Source of the DNA: Streptococcus pasteurianus
GTDB taxonomy: Bacteria > Bacillota > Bacilli > Lactobacillales > Streptococcaceae
Reading direction: 5' to 3'
Assembly (NCBI RefSeq): GCF_004843545.1
Contig: NZ_CP039457.1
Coordinates: forward strand, 1,764,501 to 1,828,500
Length of the DNA stretch: 64,000 nt
The number at the start of each line of letters is the position of its first letter. Within the stretch, counting starts at the first letter, position 1. The position numbers and the translations under genes were made by a program. Shown here piece by piece: positions 9,528 to 19,660 of the stretch. The notes under the pieces were generated by a model, which was not told the DNA's origin, did no database searches, and worked only from the letters and a program-made list of their open reading frames with translations.

Positions 9528-9842
9528 TTATCGATTCAATTCTTTTACTTTTGGTGAGATTTTACGGTTTTGTTTTTTAGACGATTCTTTATAAAGAATA
9601 AGGATACGTCCGATTTTCAAAACAGTATCGCAACCAATTTCATCTTCTAAGATTTCAGCAACTTCGTGAATATCTTCATCGGTATTTTGAAGAAGCGTTA
9701 CCTTAATCAATTCGCGCGCATCCAAAGCATTTCGGACACTTGTTTTAATTTGGTCATTAAGACCATTTTTCCCAATTTGCACAATTGGTTTCATTGAGTG
9801 TGCTTGTGATTTCAAAAAAGCACGTTGTTTTGATGTTAACAT
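9528..9842 (-). CDS. yhbY: YhbY/CRM-domain RNA-binding protein
   Basis: 104 residues from the internal ATG at 9842 (MLTSKQRAFLKSQAHSMKPI), the usual family start; the frame is open to 9860. The single CRM domain includes the GKNGLNDQI loop, equivalent to the conserved GxxG. The family binds pre-50S particles and assists ribosome assembly, in keeping with its position between yqeH and nadD. Confidence 0.9.
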   Translation of the reverse strand: MLTSKQRAFLKSQAHSMKPIVQIGKNGLNDQIKTSVRNALDARELIKVTLLQNTDEDIHEVAEILEDEIGCDTVLKIGRILILYKESSKKQNRKISPKVKELNR

Positions 9843-9982
9843 AATTATCATATCAGGCATAAAAATCCACTAAAAACACACTCAACAAAAAATCTTAATT
9901 TGTTCAGTCGGCTTTTCAGTAAATTTTCCGCCTCTGTTCAAGTCACTCAAAATTGACCTGAACTTCCTTTCTTTTTATTCTT

Positions 9983-11101
9983 TTAAATCAATGCCTTGCG
10001 AAGCAATACTGCCACCCCTTCGGGCGCCCAAGCAGCAATTTTAACAGAGCTATCTTGCGAAGCTTTAATGCGAATCCAACCCAGCCCAGAATAAACCACA
10101 TCCATTTTAGCTTTAATGGTAAATTCATGACGGACTAATTTTGGAAAATCAGCTAATTCCTTGTCTATTGGTGGTGTTAAAAGACTACCAACGTGTTTGT
10201 CATAGAAAGCATCAGCACCAGCTAATTTGGTACGGTGCAATTTCAAATTATTGTCAAAATAAGCTGTAAAACCTTGCTTGTCTCCTGAGATAAAATCAAA
10301 ACGTCCCAAACCGGCCAAGAACAGCGTTTGTTCAGGGTTGAGCTGATAAGTTTTCGGTTTAATTTCTTTCTTAGGACTGATGTATTTCAAATTTTTATCC
10401 CCAAGATAATGTGCCATTTGGTGACGGTGAATAATCCCTGGTGTATCAAAAATATAACTACCGTCGTCCAATGGAATTTCGATTTTATCAAGGGTTGTTC
10501 CAGGGAAGCGAGATGTCGTAATAATATCTTTTTCACCTGTTATTTCTTTGATAATAGCATTGATAAGGGTTGATTTACCAACGTTTGTAACACCCACGAC
10601 GTAAACATCACGCCCACGACGTAATTTTTCAATTTTTTCAATCAAGTCCTTGATAGCCTGATGATTTTGGGCGCTCGTCAAAATGACATCAACTGGACGA
10701 AGCCCTTCTTCATGCGCACGTTCTGTCAGCCATTGTGTCACTTTGCTATCCTTAACTGATTTTGGCAAAATATCCTTTTTATTTCCGACAAGTAAGACGT
10801 CATTGCCAGAAACAAAACGTGGCAAGCCAGGGATAACTGAACCATTGAAATCAAAGATGTCCACAACATTAACCACAAGAGCATCACTATCTCCAACTTC
10901 GTGTAGAAGTTTCAAAAATTCATCATCAGTGATGTGCACATCGGTGATTTCATTGTAATGACGTAATCTAAAACATCTTTGGCAATACAATTCGCCACTC
11001 TCTAAACCTTTTTCAAGAGCAGCTTTTGGGGTATATCCTACCTTTTCCTTATCTTCTATTTGAATTTTAGCTCCACAGCCAATACATAATAATTCTTCCA
11101 T
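9983..11101 (-). CDS. yqeH: Ribosome biogenesis GTPase YqeH
   Basis: 372 residues. An N-terminal treble-clef zinc finger (Cys6, Cys9 and a later CQRC) precedes a circularly permuted GTPase domain in the order G4 (NKKD), G5, G1 (GVTNVGKSTLINA), G2 (SRFPGTTLDK), G3 (DTPG). The C-terminal region of about 150 residues binds RNA/protein. YqeH is needed for 30S maturation. Its first base coincides with the last base of yqeG, so translation is coupled. Confidence 0.94.
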   Translation of the reverse strand: MEELLCIGCGAKIQIEDKEKVGYTPKAALEKGLESGELYCQRCFRLRHYNEITDVHITDDEFLKLLHEVGDSDALVVNVVDIFDFNGSVIPGLPRFVSGNDVLLVGNKKDILPKSVKDSKVTQWLTERAHEEGLRPVDVILTSAQNHQAIKDLIEKIEKLRRGRDVYVVGVTNVGKSTLINAIIKEITGEKDIITTSRFPGTTLDKIEIPLDDGSYIFDTPGIIHRHQMAHYLGDKNLKYISPKKEIKPKTYQLNPEQTLFLAGLGRFDFISGDKQGFTAYFDNNLKLHRTKLAGADAFYDKHVGSLLTPPIDKELADFPKLVRHEFTIKAKMDVVYSGLGWIRIKASQDSSVKIAAWAPEGVAVLLRKALI

Positions 11102-11628
11102 TAAATTCCTTTTTGATATTGAATTTTTCCGTATTTTTCTTCAAGTTTAGCCCAAACACGGCGTTCGCGCCAACGATTAATCTTTGTATTCCAAGCATCA
11201 GAAGTCACTAATGGCTTAACCAAAACAGACTGAATACCAGCACGGTGTGCCGCACGAATGTCCGTCATTAACTGATCACCGACCATGATAACCTCATCAC
11301 GATCAAAACCATAACGTTTGATTGCCATATTGATACCGCGTGTAAAAGGTTTCATAGCACGGCTAACAAAGTCCACACCAAATCGCGAAACCGCACGATT
11401 CACACGAGAATGCTTGTTATTTGATACGACCACAACTGAAATATCCGCCATAGTCATCTCATCTAACCATGCACGCACTTCAGGCGTTCCATCAGGATTA
11501 TTCCATGCGATTAAGGTATTATCTAAATCCACTAACACGGCATGAATCCCACGTCGTAATAAATCATCTGCTCTTAAATCATAAACTGCCTCAACCACGA
11601 AGGTCGGCCTATAATCGTCTATACTCAA
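11101..11628 (-). CDS. yqeG: YqeG family HAD IIIA-type phosphatase, TTG start
   Basis: 175 residues if started at the TTG at 11628, which has GGAG six bases upstream and gives the family-typical beginning SIDDYRPTFVVEAVYDL. The frame stays open to 11742, but that extension is unlike any YqeG. HAD motif I is VLVDLDNTLIAW; motif III/IV is MVGDQLMTDIRAA. First gene of the ribosome-maturation operon; phosphatase substrate unknown. Confidence 0.85.
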   Translation of the reverse strand: MSIDDYRPTFVVEAVYDLRADDLLRRGIHAVLVDLDNTLIAWNNPDGTPEVRAWLDEMTMADISVVVVSNNKHSRVNRAVSRFGVDFVSRAMKPFTRGINMAIKRYGFDRDEVIMVGDQLMTDIRAAHRAGIQSVLVKPLVTSDAWNTKINRWRERRVWAKLEEKYGKIQYQKGI

Positions 11629-11753
11629 ATCCTTCTCCAAAAAATATATTTTACTATTTATTTTAACATATTTGCCAAAATATGGCGAATTGAAAACCAT
11701 TCCCACATAAGGAAATTTAATGAAAAAAGAGCAGCAAGCCACTCTCTATAAAC

Positions 11754-13142
11754 TTATTTTTCTTTTCCGTCAACAACTCGTAGTAAGATAACAAGTTCGA
11801 CAGCTGCTAGAATGAGCAAGACGATAAAAGCGTTGCGTGAACCTTGGGCTGTTGCTGCAGAGTAACTAAGGCTGCTGTTTGTTTGGCTTAAGGCTACAAC
11901 CAGTGAAGCGATTGTTGTTCCAACAGCACCAGCAAATTGTTGTAGTGTATTAAAAATAGCATTAGCATCTGCACGCTCCTTAAGTGCTATTTGTTTTTGA
12001 CCACTTGTCATGACATTACCAAAAGCAATTCCAGTTCCACCCATTGATAGGATGTAGAAAATTGTCAACCAAGTATTTGATAAATGCAAGCCAAAAATAC
12101 TATAAAGACAAAGAGCAAAAACAAGCATGCTTACCCCAAAAATAATTGGCTTTTTAGCTCCCAAACGATCTAAGATACTTCCGCTAAATGGAGCAAAACA
12201 AGCACCAATAAACGCTCCTGGAAAAACCAGAAGACCTGCTACTGTTGATGTTGAATGATTAACCATTTGAATATAGTTTGGAATCAAGAATGATAGTCCC
12301 AAGTTAACAATTTGGAAAAGGAAAAATGCCACGACGTGTCCTGCAAATTTTCCATCTTTCAAAACGGATAGCTCAACAATCGGCACAACTAATTGAGCTG
12401 AACGTTTCACAAGTACGACAAGCCCTGTTATACCAACAAATAAACTGCCTAGAACAGGCAAGCTAAGAAAATCGTAATCAGCAAGATTATTAATTCCTAA
12501 AATCAAACCAATAAAGGCACAAAGAATCGCAATCACGCTAAGAATATCTAATTTTTCACGCGCTACTTCATCTTTTTGTTCAATAGACGTCACACCTAAT
12601 GCCAAAGAAATTAATAACAGCGGAATTAACAGAACAAAAATAAAACGCCAACCTAAGTTTGAAGCGACCAGACCACCAAATGTTGGCCCAACTGCTGGAG
12701 CGACCGCTGTAATCAACGTTCCCACTCCCATCATTGTACCAATTTTACTCATTGGCACTTGGTCCAAAATGATATTAAACATCAAAGGGAGAGCAATTCC
12801 GACACCAATCCCTTGAACCACACGACCAAATAAAAGGAGGGCAAAACTTGGCGCAATAGTATCGATTAGAATCCCCAAAATAAACAACAAGTTGGCTGCT
12901 AAAAAGACAGATTTTGTCTTAAATGAACGTTTTAAATAAGCTGACAAAGGCACAACTGACGCAACAACCAAAAGGTAAATCGTTGTCATCCATTGAACCG
13001 TTGAGGTATTAATTCCAAATTCTGTCATCAAGGTTGGAAATGTGATATTCATAGCTGTTTCGACAACCACACCACAAAATGATAACATTCCCGCACCAAC
13101 AACGGCTCTAATGACTTTAGGTGAAATTTTTTCTTCTGACAT
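11754..13142 (-). CDS. MFS drug exporter, DHA2 (14-TM) type
   Basis: 462 residues of mostly hydrophobic segments. DHA2 features: MTTIYLLVVASVVPLSAYL (motif D1 region), GRVVQGIGVGIALPLM (proton-antiport region), and motif C-like AVAPAVGPTFGGL in helix 5. It should be a proton-driven multidrug efflux pump of the LmrB/EmrB kind. It lies 9 bases downstream of a MarR-family gene on the same strand, so the pair form a regulator-pump operon. The drug spectrum cannot be inferred. Confidence 0.87.
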   Translation of the reverse strand: MSEEKISPKVIRAVVGAGMLSFCGVVVETAMNITFPTLMTEFGINTSTVQWMTTIYLLVVASVVPLSAYLKRSFKTKSVFLAANLLFILGILIDTIAPSFALLLFGRVVQGIGVGIALPLMFNIILDQVPMSKIGTMMGVGTLITAVAPAVGPTFGGLVASNLGWRFIFVLLIPLLLISLALGVTSIEQKDEVAREKLDILSVIAILCAFIGLILGINNLADYDFLSLPVLGSLFVGITGLVVLVKRSAQLVVPIVELSVLKDGKFAGHVVAFFLFQIVNLGLSFLIPNYIQMVNHSTSTVAGLLVFPGAFIGACFAPFSGSILDRLGAKKPIIFGVSMLVFALCLYSIFGLHLSNTWLTIFYILSMGGTGIAFGNVMTSGQKQIALKERADANAIFNTLQQFAGAVGTTIASLVVALSQTNSSLSYSAATAQGSRNAFIVLLILAAVELVILLRVVDGKEK

Positions 13143-13150
13143 GTGTCCTC

Positions 13151-13567
13151 CTATTTTTCTTTCATGTAATACTTTAAAATTTTCTCAAAAATGGCAATAT
13201 CCTCTTCTGAAAAGTTTTTTTCCAACTCTCTTTCTTGATTTCTGAAGTAAGAGCGACATTCTTCCACTAAACCTTGAGCTTTCTCCGTTAAATAAACGGA
13301 TTTTTGTCTGGCATCCTGTTGCGATACTTGACGATAAATTAGTACCTTTTTCTCCATTCGTTGCAAAAGTACCGTCGTCGTTGAACGCTGAATGTTAAAT
13401 TCTTTTTCAATGTCTTGCTGGAAATATTCTTCCTTTACACCTTGACTTAAAAAATCAATGATAGACATCTGCATACCAGTCAAATCAAACGGTTTTGCGA
13501 ATTGGTCAAACTCTCGCCCCAATTGATTGCTTGCCTTTTTGACCAAACGTCCGATATTTTTTTCCAT
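13151..13567 (-). CDS. MarR family transcriptional regulator
   Basis: 138 residues with the MarR winged-helix layout: GMQMSIIDFLSQ (helix 2), QQDIEKEFNIQRSTTTVLLQRME (recognition region), and the wing with SQQDARQKSVYLTEKA, where the D-x-R motif is intact. It heads the operon with the exporter, and an inverted repeat sits just upstream of its start, so negative autoregulation relieved by a ligand is expected. Confidence 0.88.
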   Translation of the reverse strand: MEKNIGRLVKKASNQLGREFDQFAKPFDLTGMQMSIIDFLSQGVKEEYFQQDIEKEFNIQRSTTTVLLQRMEKKVLIYRQVSQQDARQKSVYLTEKAQGLVEECRSYFRNQERELEKNFSEEDIAIFEKILKYYMKEK

Positions 13568-13588
13568 AACGTTTCCTCATTTTTGTTA

Positions 13589-13621
13589 GTTAGCTAATTA
13601 TTAGAAAGCTAACAAATTATA
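13589..13621 (-). promoter_or_regulatory. Candidate MarR operator next to the -10 element
   Basis: Inverted repeat GTTAGC (13589-13594) / GCTAAC (13608-13613) is separated by 13 bases and directly abuts a perfect TATAAT on the minus strand (13616-13621). It is 22 bases upstream of the MarR start. Repressor binding here would block polymerase. Inference from position and symmetry. Confidence 0.65.
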
Positions 13622-13666
13622 GTTTAAGCCTATTTTATAAAAATGTCAAGGGACAAAACAAAAAAC

Positions 13667-13697
13667 GTCATGGCAAGCAAATTTGCTCAACCATAAC
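13667..13697 (-). terminator. Terminator after the EamA transporter gene
   Basis: Minus strand: GTTATGG..GAGCAAATTTGCTTG..CCATGAC stem followed by GTTTTTTG. Ends the EamA transcript 16 bases past its stop. Confidence 0.75.
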
Positions 13698-13712
13698 TCT
13701 TTGATATTGTGA

Positions 13713-14621
13713 TTAATGCAATTGTTTACGCACAGCGATTAAGTCATGGAGAGAAACCGTTAAAACAGCTACGATGATGAAAATCATTCCCACAAAATCC
13801 ATTGGGTAGAAAATTTCATGCATAATGGTTACCGAGAAAAAGACTGATGAGACTGGTTCTACCGCTGCAAGCAGGCTCCCTTTCACAGCCCCAATAATCG
13901 TCGTCCCTTTTAAGAAAAAAGTATAAGCAAAGACAGTTCCGATAATGATAATTCCAAATAAAGCTAACCAATTACCTGATGTTAACACTAGCGGATACTG
14001 CCATGAGCGTGTCATGATTGGAAAAACGATGCCTCCCATAAGCATGCCAAGTCCAATCACCGTAAAACTTCCAAATTTACGAATTAATTTGACAGGCAAA
14101 ACAATGTAAAAAGAATAAGTTACTGCTGAAAATATCCCCCAGAAAAAGCCTTTCGGAGTCATTGCCAAACCGTCAAAATGACCATGTGTTGCAATGATAA
14201 AGGTACCTAAAATCGCAAAGAGAATCGCAAAGAATTCTGACAATGTCGGTAGTTGCTTATTTTTCAACGACACGTAAGCCAAAATAATAATCGGTGCCAC
14301 ATACTGTAAAACCGTCGCCGTACCAGCATTCGTGTAGTGAATTGCCATCAAATACGCATATTGATTCATCAAAAGCCCAATAATGGCAAAAACAGCGATA
14401 CCGCCTAAAACTTTCAGCTGTTTTATTGCACGAAAAAAATGCTGTGGTTGCGAAATTATCGCCATTACAGTCAACAAAAGCCCAGAAACAATTAATCTCA
14501 TGCTTGTCAGCAAGTTAATGTTCAGCCCATGTGTCATAAGATATTGCCCTGAGATGCCAGAAATCCCCCAAGCAATACCTGCCATAAGCACCATAATTGT
14601 TCCCTTTAAATTCTTATTCAT
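13713..14621 (-). CDS. EamA/DMT-family transporter
   Basis: 302 residues from ATG 14621, which has RBS GGAGTTAAG (an in-frame ATG at 14639 lies upstream of that RBS). Ten predicted transmembrane segments in two EamA repeats; motifs GIAWGISGISGQYL near the start and VKGSLLAAVEPVSSVFFS in the second repeat, the usual xxExP signature. A metabolite/drug exporter; the substrate is unknown. Monocistronic with its own terminator. Confidence 0.84.
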   Translation of the reverse strand: MNKNLKGTIMVLMAGIAWGISGISGQYLMTHGLNINLLTSMRLIVSGLLLTVMAIISQPQHFFRAIKQLKVLGGIAVFAIIGLLMNQYAYLMAIHYTNAGTATVLQYVAPIIILAYVSLKNKQLPTLSEFFAILFAILGTFIIATHGHFDGLAMTPKGFFWGIFSAVTYSFYIVLPVKLIRKFGSFTVIGLGMLMGGIVFPIMTRSWQYPLVLTSGNWLALFGIIIIGTVFAYTFFLKGTTIIGAVKGSLLAAVEPVSSVFFSVTIMHEIFYPMDFVGMIFIIVAVLTVSLHDLIAVRKQLH

Positions 14622-14747
14622 CTTAACTCCATTCAACACATCAAAAGTAAATTCAGCTATCAGTATAACATATTTAAATCAAAGAAAACACACCACTTCT
14701 GATACTTTTGTCAAATAATCTTTCTAAAAATTCTGCCCTGCTGTACA

Positions 14748-14772
14748 AAAAATCACCCCGAAGGATGATTTT
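14748..14772 (-). terminator. gatB terminator with UUCG tetraloop
   Basis: On the minus strand: AAAATCATCC-TTCG-GGGTGATTTTTTG. The extra-stable UUCG loop and T-run make a strong intrinsic terminator at the end of the gatCAB operon. Confidence 0.88.
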
Positions 14773-14780
14773 ACTTATTA

Positions 14781-16223
14781 TTAGTCTTCTTTTAATTTTG
14801 CCAACTCTTGTGCCAACAATTTAAGCGCAACTTGTGGGTTAGCTTTACCTTTTGTAGCTTTCATCAAAAATCCAGTGAAGGCTTTATCGGCATTACGTTT
14901 ACCAGACTTGAAGTCAGCAACAGCAGCTTCATTATCCTCAAAAACTTGGTGGATAATCGGAATAAGCACAGCAGGGTCAGAAATTTGAACCAAACCAGCT
15001 TTTTCAACGTATTCACGCGCAGAACCACCATTTTTAGCCAAATGAACAAAGACTTTCTTGGCAATTTTTGATGAAATCGTACCGTCAGCAATGATAGCAA
15101 GCATTTCAACAAGATTTTCAGGTGTCAACAAGATTTCTGGAAGTGTCTTATTTTCGCTGTTCAAGAATTGAGCAACTTCACCCTGCAACCAGTTAGAAGC
15201 TTGTTTAGCATCACCACCAAGCGCAACTGCACTTTCAAAGAAATCAGATGTTGCTTTCGTTGCTGTCAATTGCGCAGCATCGTAAGCTGTCAAACCAAAT
15301 TCAGTGACGTATTTGGCACGACGGTCTTTTGGAAATTCTGGCAATGTTTTGCGAACTGATTCAATCCATTCGTCTGACACTTCGTAAAGTGGTAGGTCTG
15401 GTTCTGGGAAATAACGATAATCTGATGACCCTTCCTTAACACGCATCAAAATTGTTTCACCAGTCGATTCATCATAACGACGTGTTTCTTGTTGAATTTG
15501 ACCACCTGAACGAAGAACTTGTGCTTGGCGTTTTTGCTCATAGATAAGCCCTTTACGCACGTTGTTAAATGAGTTCAAGTTTTTCAATTCAGCTTTCACA
15601 CCAAATTCTTCTTGACCATATGGACGAAGAGAGATGTTGGCATCCACACGCATAGAACCTTCTTCCATTTTAACGTCAGAAATACCAGTGTATTGGATGA
15701 CTTCTTTAAGAGCTGTTAAGTAAGCATAAGCTTCTTCCGGGGAACGCATATCAGCTTCTGAGACGATTTCAATCAACGGTACACCTTGACGGTTAAGGTC
15801 AACATAAGAATAACCATCAGTACCGTGAGTGTTTTTACCAGCATCTTCTTCCAAATGAGCACGTTCGATACGAATTTTTTTAGTTGACCCATCTTCAAGC
15901 TCAATTTCAATCCAACCATTGTAGCCAATTGGCTCATCAAATTGTGAAATTTGGTAAGCTTTTGGATTATCAGGATAGAAATAGTTTTTACGGTCAAAGT
16001 GCATATTTTGGTGAATATCCATGTTAAGTGCCAAGGCTGCTTTAATACCAGCATCAATAACACCTTTATTCATCACAGGAAGAACACCTGGGAATGACCA
16101 GTCGATAACATTTGTATTGGCATTTTGTTCATTACCAAAATGTGCTGATGTCGGTGAAAAAATCTTTGAATTTGTATTTAACTCAACGTGGACTTCAAGC
16201 CCGATGACTGTTTCAAAGTTCAT
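14781..16223 (-). CDS. gatB: Aspartyl/glutamyl-tRNA amidotransferase subunit B
   Basis: 480 residues; opening [20 protein letters not shown] and [22 protein letters not shown] are hallmarks of the kinase-like cradle domain that activates the tRNA-bound Glu/Asp. The C-terminal 150 residues form the tRNA-binding helical plus YqeY-like tail. Together with GatA and GatC it converts Glu-tRNA(Gln) to Gln-tRNA(Gln), replacing a glutaminyl-tRNA synthetase. Its ATG overlaps the gatA stop by one base. Confidence 0.97.
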   Translation of the reverse strand: MNFETVIGLEVHVELNTNSKIFSPTSAHFGNEQNANTNVIDWSFPGVLPVMNKGVIDAGIKAALALNMDIHQNMHFDRKNYFYPDNPKAYQISQFDEPIGYNGWIEIELEDGSTKKIRIERAHLEEDAGKNTHGTDGYSYVDLNRQGVPLIEIVSEADMRSPEEAYAYLTALKEVIQYTGISDVKMEEGSMRVDANISLRPYGQEEFGVKAELKNLNSFNNVRKGLIYEQKRQAQVLRSGGQIQQETRRYDESTGETILMRVKEGSSDYRYFPEPDLPLYEVSDEWIESVRKTLPEFPKDRRAKYVTEFGLTAYDAAQLTATKATSDFFESAVALGGDAKQASNWLQGEVAQFLNSENKTLPEILLTPENLVEMLAIIADGTISSKIAKKVFVHLAKNGGSAREYVEKAGLVQISDPAVLIPIIHQVFEDNEAAVADFKSGKRNADKAFTGFLMKATKGKANPQVALKLLAQELAKLKED

Positions 16224-17689
16224 TATTTGTCACCTCCAAAAATAATCGGTTGTTGTTTATGATAATCAGTTGTTGCTTCAAAGGCTGCTGCAGCTTGGTA
16301 GATAGTTTCTTCGCTGTATTTTGGACCAATCAATTGCATACCAACTGGAAGCCCTTGGGCAAATCCAGCAGGAATTGAAAGCCCTGGAAGCCCAGCCAAG
16401 TTGACAGGAATTGTCAAAATATCTGCCAAATACATAGCAACAGGGTCATGATTAAGGGTATCCAAACCAAAGGCTACACTTGGAGCAGTTGGACCTAAAA
16501 TCAAATCATAATCCGCAAAGATTTTTTCAAAATCACGAATAATCAATGTACGAACTTGACCAGCTTTTTTGAAGTAAGCATCGTAATAACCTGATGACAA
16601 ACTAAATGTACCAAGCATGATACGACGTTTCACTTCATCACCGAAACCTTCGCTACGTGTATTAACATAAATATCTTCAAGATTGTTGTAGTTTTCAGTG
16701 CGGTAACCGTAACGAATACCGTCAAAACGTTGCAAATTTGAAGAAGCTTCTGATGATGCAATGATATAGTAAACCGCTACGCCATATTTACTGTGTGGAA
16801 GACTAACTTCCTCAACTGTTGCACCAAGTTTTTCAAAGTGTTTAGCCGCTTTAAGAATTGTTTCTTTCACTTCTGGATCGATACCTTCTCCAAGGTATTC
16901 TTTTGGCAAAGCAATTTTCATGCCTTTAATATCTTGACCAATTTTAGCTGTGAAATCAGCCACTTCGCGGTCAGAAGATGTCGCATCTTTAGCGTCATGA
17001 CCAGCAATCACATTCAACAATTGTGCATTTTCTTTAACTGTTTGAGAAAATGGACCGATTTGGTCAAGTGAGCTACCAAATGCAATCAAACCAAAACGTG
17101 ACACACGTCCATAAGTTGGTTTCAAACCGACAACACCATTAAAGGCTGCCGGTTGGCGGATTGAACCACCAGTATCAGAACCTAATGCCAAACGAACTTG
17201 ACCTGAGGCAACAGCTGCCGCAGAACCACCAGATGATCCACCAGGAACTTTGCTATGATTCCAAGCATTTTTTGTTTTCTTAAAGTATGATGTTTCAGTT
17301 GAACCACCCATGGCAAATTCGTCCATGTTTGTTTTACCAACAACAATCATATCCTTACCGTAAAGTTTTTCAACCGCAGTTGCATCAAAAATTGGTTCAT
17401 AGTTGTAAAGCATTTTAGACGCTGCTGTTGTTAAAATACCACGTGTTGAAATATTATCTTTAACAGCCAAAGGAATCCCTGACATCACATTATCAGCATC
17501 AATTCCTTTCTCATCAACGGCTGCCGCTTGTGCAAGAGCTGCTTCTTCAGAAACAGTGATGAAAGAATCAACAGCTGCTTCACGTTCTTTAATATCTTCA
17601 AGTGTTGCTTTGGTTAATTCAACCGCTGAGATTTCTTTATTGACAAGAAGATTATGCAACTCATCAATTGATTTTGTATTAAATGACAT
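16223..17689 (-). CDS. gatA: Aspartyl/glutamyl-tRNA amidotransferase subunit A
   Basis: 488-residue amidase-signature enzyme. The Ser-cisSer-Lys triad is visible as Lys77 (GIPLAVKDN), Ser152 ([11 protein letters not shown]) and Ser176 ([10 protein letters not shown]). It releases ammonia from glutamine, which is channelled to GatB. Starts on the base at which gatC stops; middle gene of the gatCAB operon. Confidence 0.97.
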   Translation of the reverse strand: MSFNTKSIDELHNLLVNKEISAVELTKATLEDIKEREAAVDSFITVSEEAALAQAAAVDEKGIDADNVMSGIPLAVKDNISTRGILTTAASKMLYNYEPIFDATAVEKLYGKDMIVVGKTNMDEFAMGGSTETSYFKKTKNAWNHSKVPGGSSGGSAAAVASGQVRLALGSDTGGSIRQPAAFNGVVGLKPTYGRVSRFGLIAFGSSLDQIGPFSQTVKENAQLLNVIAGHDAKDATSSDREVADFTAKIGQDIKGMKIALPKEYLGEGIDPEVKETILKAAKHFEKLGATVEEVSLPHSKYGVAVYYIIASSEASSNLQRFDGIRYGYRTENYNNLEDIYVNTRSEGFGDEVKRRIMLGTFSLSSGYYDAYFKKAGQVRTLIIRDFEKIFADYDLILGPTAPSVAFGLDTLNHDPVAMYLADILTIPVNLAGLPGLSIPAGFAQGLPVGMQLIGPKYSEETIYQAAAAFEATTDYHKQQPIIFGGDK

Positions 17690-17991
17690 TAGGCATCTCC
17701 TCCGTCCTCTAAGATAGCAGGAACTTTAATATAGTAATTTTCAGATTGAGGCACATTTTTAAAGAGCTCATCACGGTCATCACCAGCTACTGCCACATCT
17801 TCACGCATAACAGTCTTACGGTCTGCCATTGTTGTCGTTACAGGGATACCCTCTGTATCAACTTCATTCAAGAGTTCTACCATATCTACAATTTTAGACA
17901 AAGTTGTCGCAAATTCTGCTGTTTCTTCTTCAGCAAAGGACAATTTTGACAAATCAGCCACATGACGAACTTCTTCTTCAGAAATTTTCAT
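17689..17991 (-). CDS. gatC: Aspartyl/glutamyl-tRNA amidotransferase subunit C
   Basis: 100 residues; small helical subunit that wraps and stabilises the GatA-GatB interface. Typical beginning [19 protein letters not shown] and the LREDxV-like [11 protein letters not shown] near residue 60. First gene of the operon, RBS GGAGAGATAGAG. The intergenic DNA upstream (17992-18084) holds its promoter; no attenuator seen. Confidence 0.96.
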   Translation of the reverse strand: MKISEEEVRHVADLSKLSFAEEETAEFATTLSKIVDMVELLNEVDTEGIPVTTTMADRKTVMREDVAVAGDDRDELFKNVPQSENYYIKVPAILEDGGDA

Positions 17992-18084
17992 CTCTATCTC
18001 TCCTTGATTAAATTAAATCGTAACTTAAATTACAATACAGTCCTTAAAATTATACCATATTTTAAGCCTCTTTAACATGAAAAA

Positions 18085-18106
18085 AAGAAGTAGTCTCCCA
18101 CTTCTT
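18085..18106 (-). terminator. Terminator after the nicotinamidase-like gene
   Basis: Minus-strand arms AAGAAGT and ACTTCTT, 8-base loop, then TTTTTTC. It closes the codY-hydrolase transcription unit just before gatC. Confidence 0.75.
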
Positions 18107-18113
18107 CCAACTT

Positions 18114-18662
18114 TTAAACAATCTTTGCACCTAAGACATTTTTAAAATGATTTAGTGCAAACTGATGATTTTCCTCTGTTAAGCTCGCGACTGCTTCCGC
18201 CGGAATCTCAATGTCATATCCTAAATTGTAAGCGTCAATAGCTGTATGAAAGACACAAATATCCGTCAAAACACCTGTCAATACAACAGTTGTCACACGA
18301 CGTTCGCGCAATCGAACATCCAAATCCGTCCCTGAAAAGGCTGAATAATGACGTTTATCCAACCAAAAAACTTTGCTATCTTCCTTGATTTCTGCATATA
18401 AATCAGCTAACTGACCATATAAATCACGACCGCTTGTTCCCTTGATATTATGAGGTGGGAACAATTTTGTCTCTGGATGAAAATCATCACCCTCATCATG
18501 ACCATCAATGGCAAAGAAGATATAATTCCCCGCTTCATAGGCTTCTTTGGTGACACGCGTAATAGCTTCTTCAATAGCTTGTGCTGGCTTTCCAGCCGTT
18601 AACTTGCCATCATTTGCTACAAAATCATAGGTATAGTCAATTGAAACAAGAGCTTTTTTCAT
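18114..18662 (-). CDS. pncA: Nicotinamidase / cysteine hydrolase
   Basis: 182 residues, isochorismatase fold. Catalytic Asp9 (VSIDYTYDF), Lys103 (LDKRHYSAF) and Cys136 (LTDICVFHT), plus the metal-site residues in AIDGHDEGDDFHPET (Asp53, His55, His62) that mark nicotinamidases rather than other family members. It would deamidate nicotinamide to nicotinate for NAD recycling; nadD lies elsewhere in the window. It starts at the stop of codY and is probably co-transcribed. Confidence 0.85.
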   Translation of the reverse strand: MKKALVSIDYTYDFVANDGKLTAGKPAQAIEEAITRVTKEAYEAGNYIFFAIDGHDEGDDFHPETKLFPPHNIKGTSGRDLYGQLADLYAEIKEDSKVFWLDKRHYSAFSGTDLDVRLRERRVTTVVLTGVLTDICVFHTAIDAYNLGYDIEIPAEAVASLTEENHQFALNHFKNVLGAKIV

Positions 18663-19447
18663 TAATTATATTCCTTTAATTTATCGAAGATACCTTCATT
18701 GATGACTTTAAGGTAAGTTCCTTTCATCCCCAATGAACGGCTTTCGATAATCCCTGCAGATTCCAATTTACGTAGGGCATTGACAATAACTGAACGTGTA
18801 ATACCAATGCGGTCAGCAATAACTGATGCAGTTAAGCGACCTTCTGTACCGTCTAATTCACCCAAAATAGCTGATACAGCTTTCATTTCTGAGTAAGATA
18901 GCGTGTTAATAGCCATATTAACAGCTGTTTGTTTACGAATGGTTTCTTCAAGATTTTCAGTTTGAAGATTAAGTAATTGGATACCAACTACTGTTGAGGC
19001 AATTTCAACAAGAATCAAATCATCTTCTAAAAATTCTTTATCATTACGCCAAATGATAAGAGAACCTAGACGCATACCGCCACCATAGATTGGTGCAATA
19101 GTTGTCAAGCCATCAGGATAGATGTCTTTTGATTCTACTGGGAAAATAGTCAATTCATTATCCACAGACAAATTTGCCTCTGTGTCGTAAACACGACTAG
19201 CCGCTTTAACATAGCTTTCTGGGAATTGTTTGGCATCAAAGAATTCCTCTACGCGGTCAGTATTTGTTTTATACTTCATTGCATAACCAAGAAGGTTACC
19301 CCCTCCATTAATGATGCAAGCGTTACAATCAATGATATCAGCTAATTGAGCAGCCATTGTATTATATGGCAATTCAGTGTCTAAGCTGTCAACGGAGCGT
19401 TGCAAAATTGATGTAATCTTTCGTGTTTTTTCTAATAAATTCGGCAT
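18662..19447 (-). CDS. codY: Global transcriptional repressor CodY
   Basis: 261 residues. The N-terminal GAF domain binds branched-chain amino acids; the C-terminal winged helix [20 protein letters not shown] with its ALRKLESAG recognition helix is nearly invariant in the family. CodY represses nitrogen and amino-acid acquisition genes when amino acids are plentiful (streptococcal CodY senses isoleucine, not GTP). Full length. A CodY box lies 62 bases upstream, so autoregulation is likely. Confidence 0.96.
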   Translation of the reverse strand: MPNLLEKTRKITSILQRSVDSLDTELPYNTMAAQLADIIDCNACIINGGGNLLGYAMKYKTNTDRVEEFFDAKQFPESYVKAASRVYDTEANLSVDNELTIFPVESKDIYPDGLTTIAPIYGGGMRLGSLIIWRNDKEFLEDDLILVEIASTVVGIQLLNLQTENLEETIRKQTAVNMAINTLSYSEMKAVSAILGELDGTEGRLTASVIADRIGITRSVIVNALRKLESAGIIESRSLGMKGTYLKVINEGIFDKLKEYN

Positions 19448-19509
19448 TTTCTACTTCCTTTGCGTTATTTGCGTTACAATTATATCAAAGGAATTCTTAT
19501 TTTGCAAAC

Positions 19510-19524
19510 AATTATCTGAAAATT
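19510..19524. promoter_or_regulatory. CodY box upstream of codY
   Basis: AATTATCTGAAAATT differs at one position from the consensus AATTTTCWGAAAATT. It lies upstream of codY in the position expected for autorepression. Confidence 0.8.
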
Positions 19525-19660
19525 CCTTTATCTTCTGACATTTTTTGTAAACGCATTCTTTTTAGGCGGATTTTAATTAAAAAAAGCATTAAAACGTTCG
19601 GGTTTTAAAGTTGATTTTTCAATCAAACTGTAAACTTCCAACATTTTAATAGCTTTTTCC

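Noticed and set aside
11628..11742. Longer start for yqeG at 11742
   Set aside because: The extra 38 residues are unlike any YqeG, while the TTG at 11628 has a good RBS and the family N-terminus.
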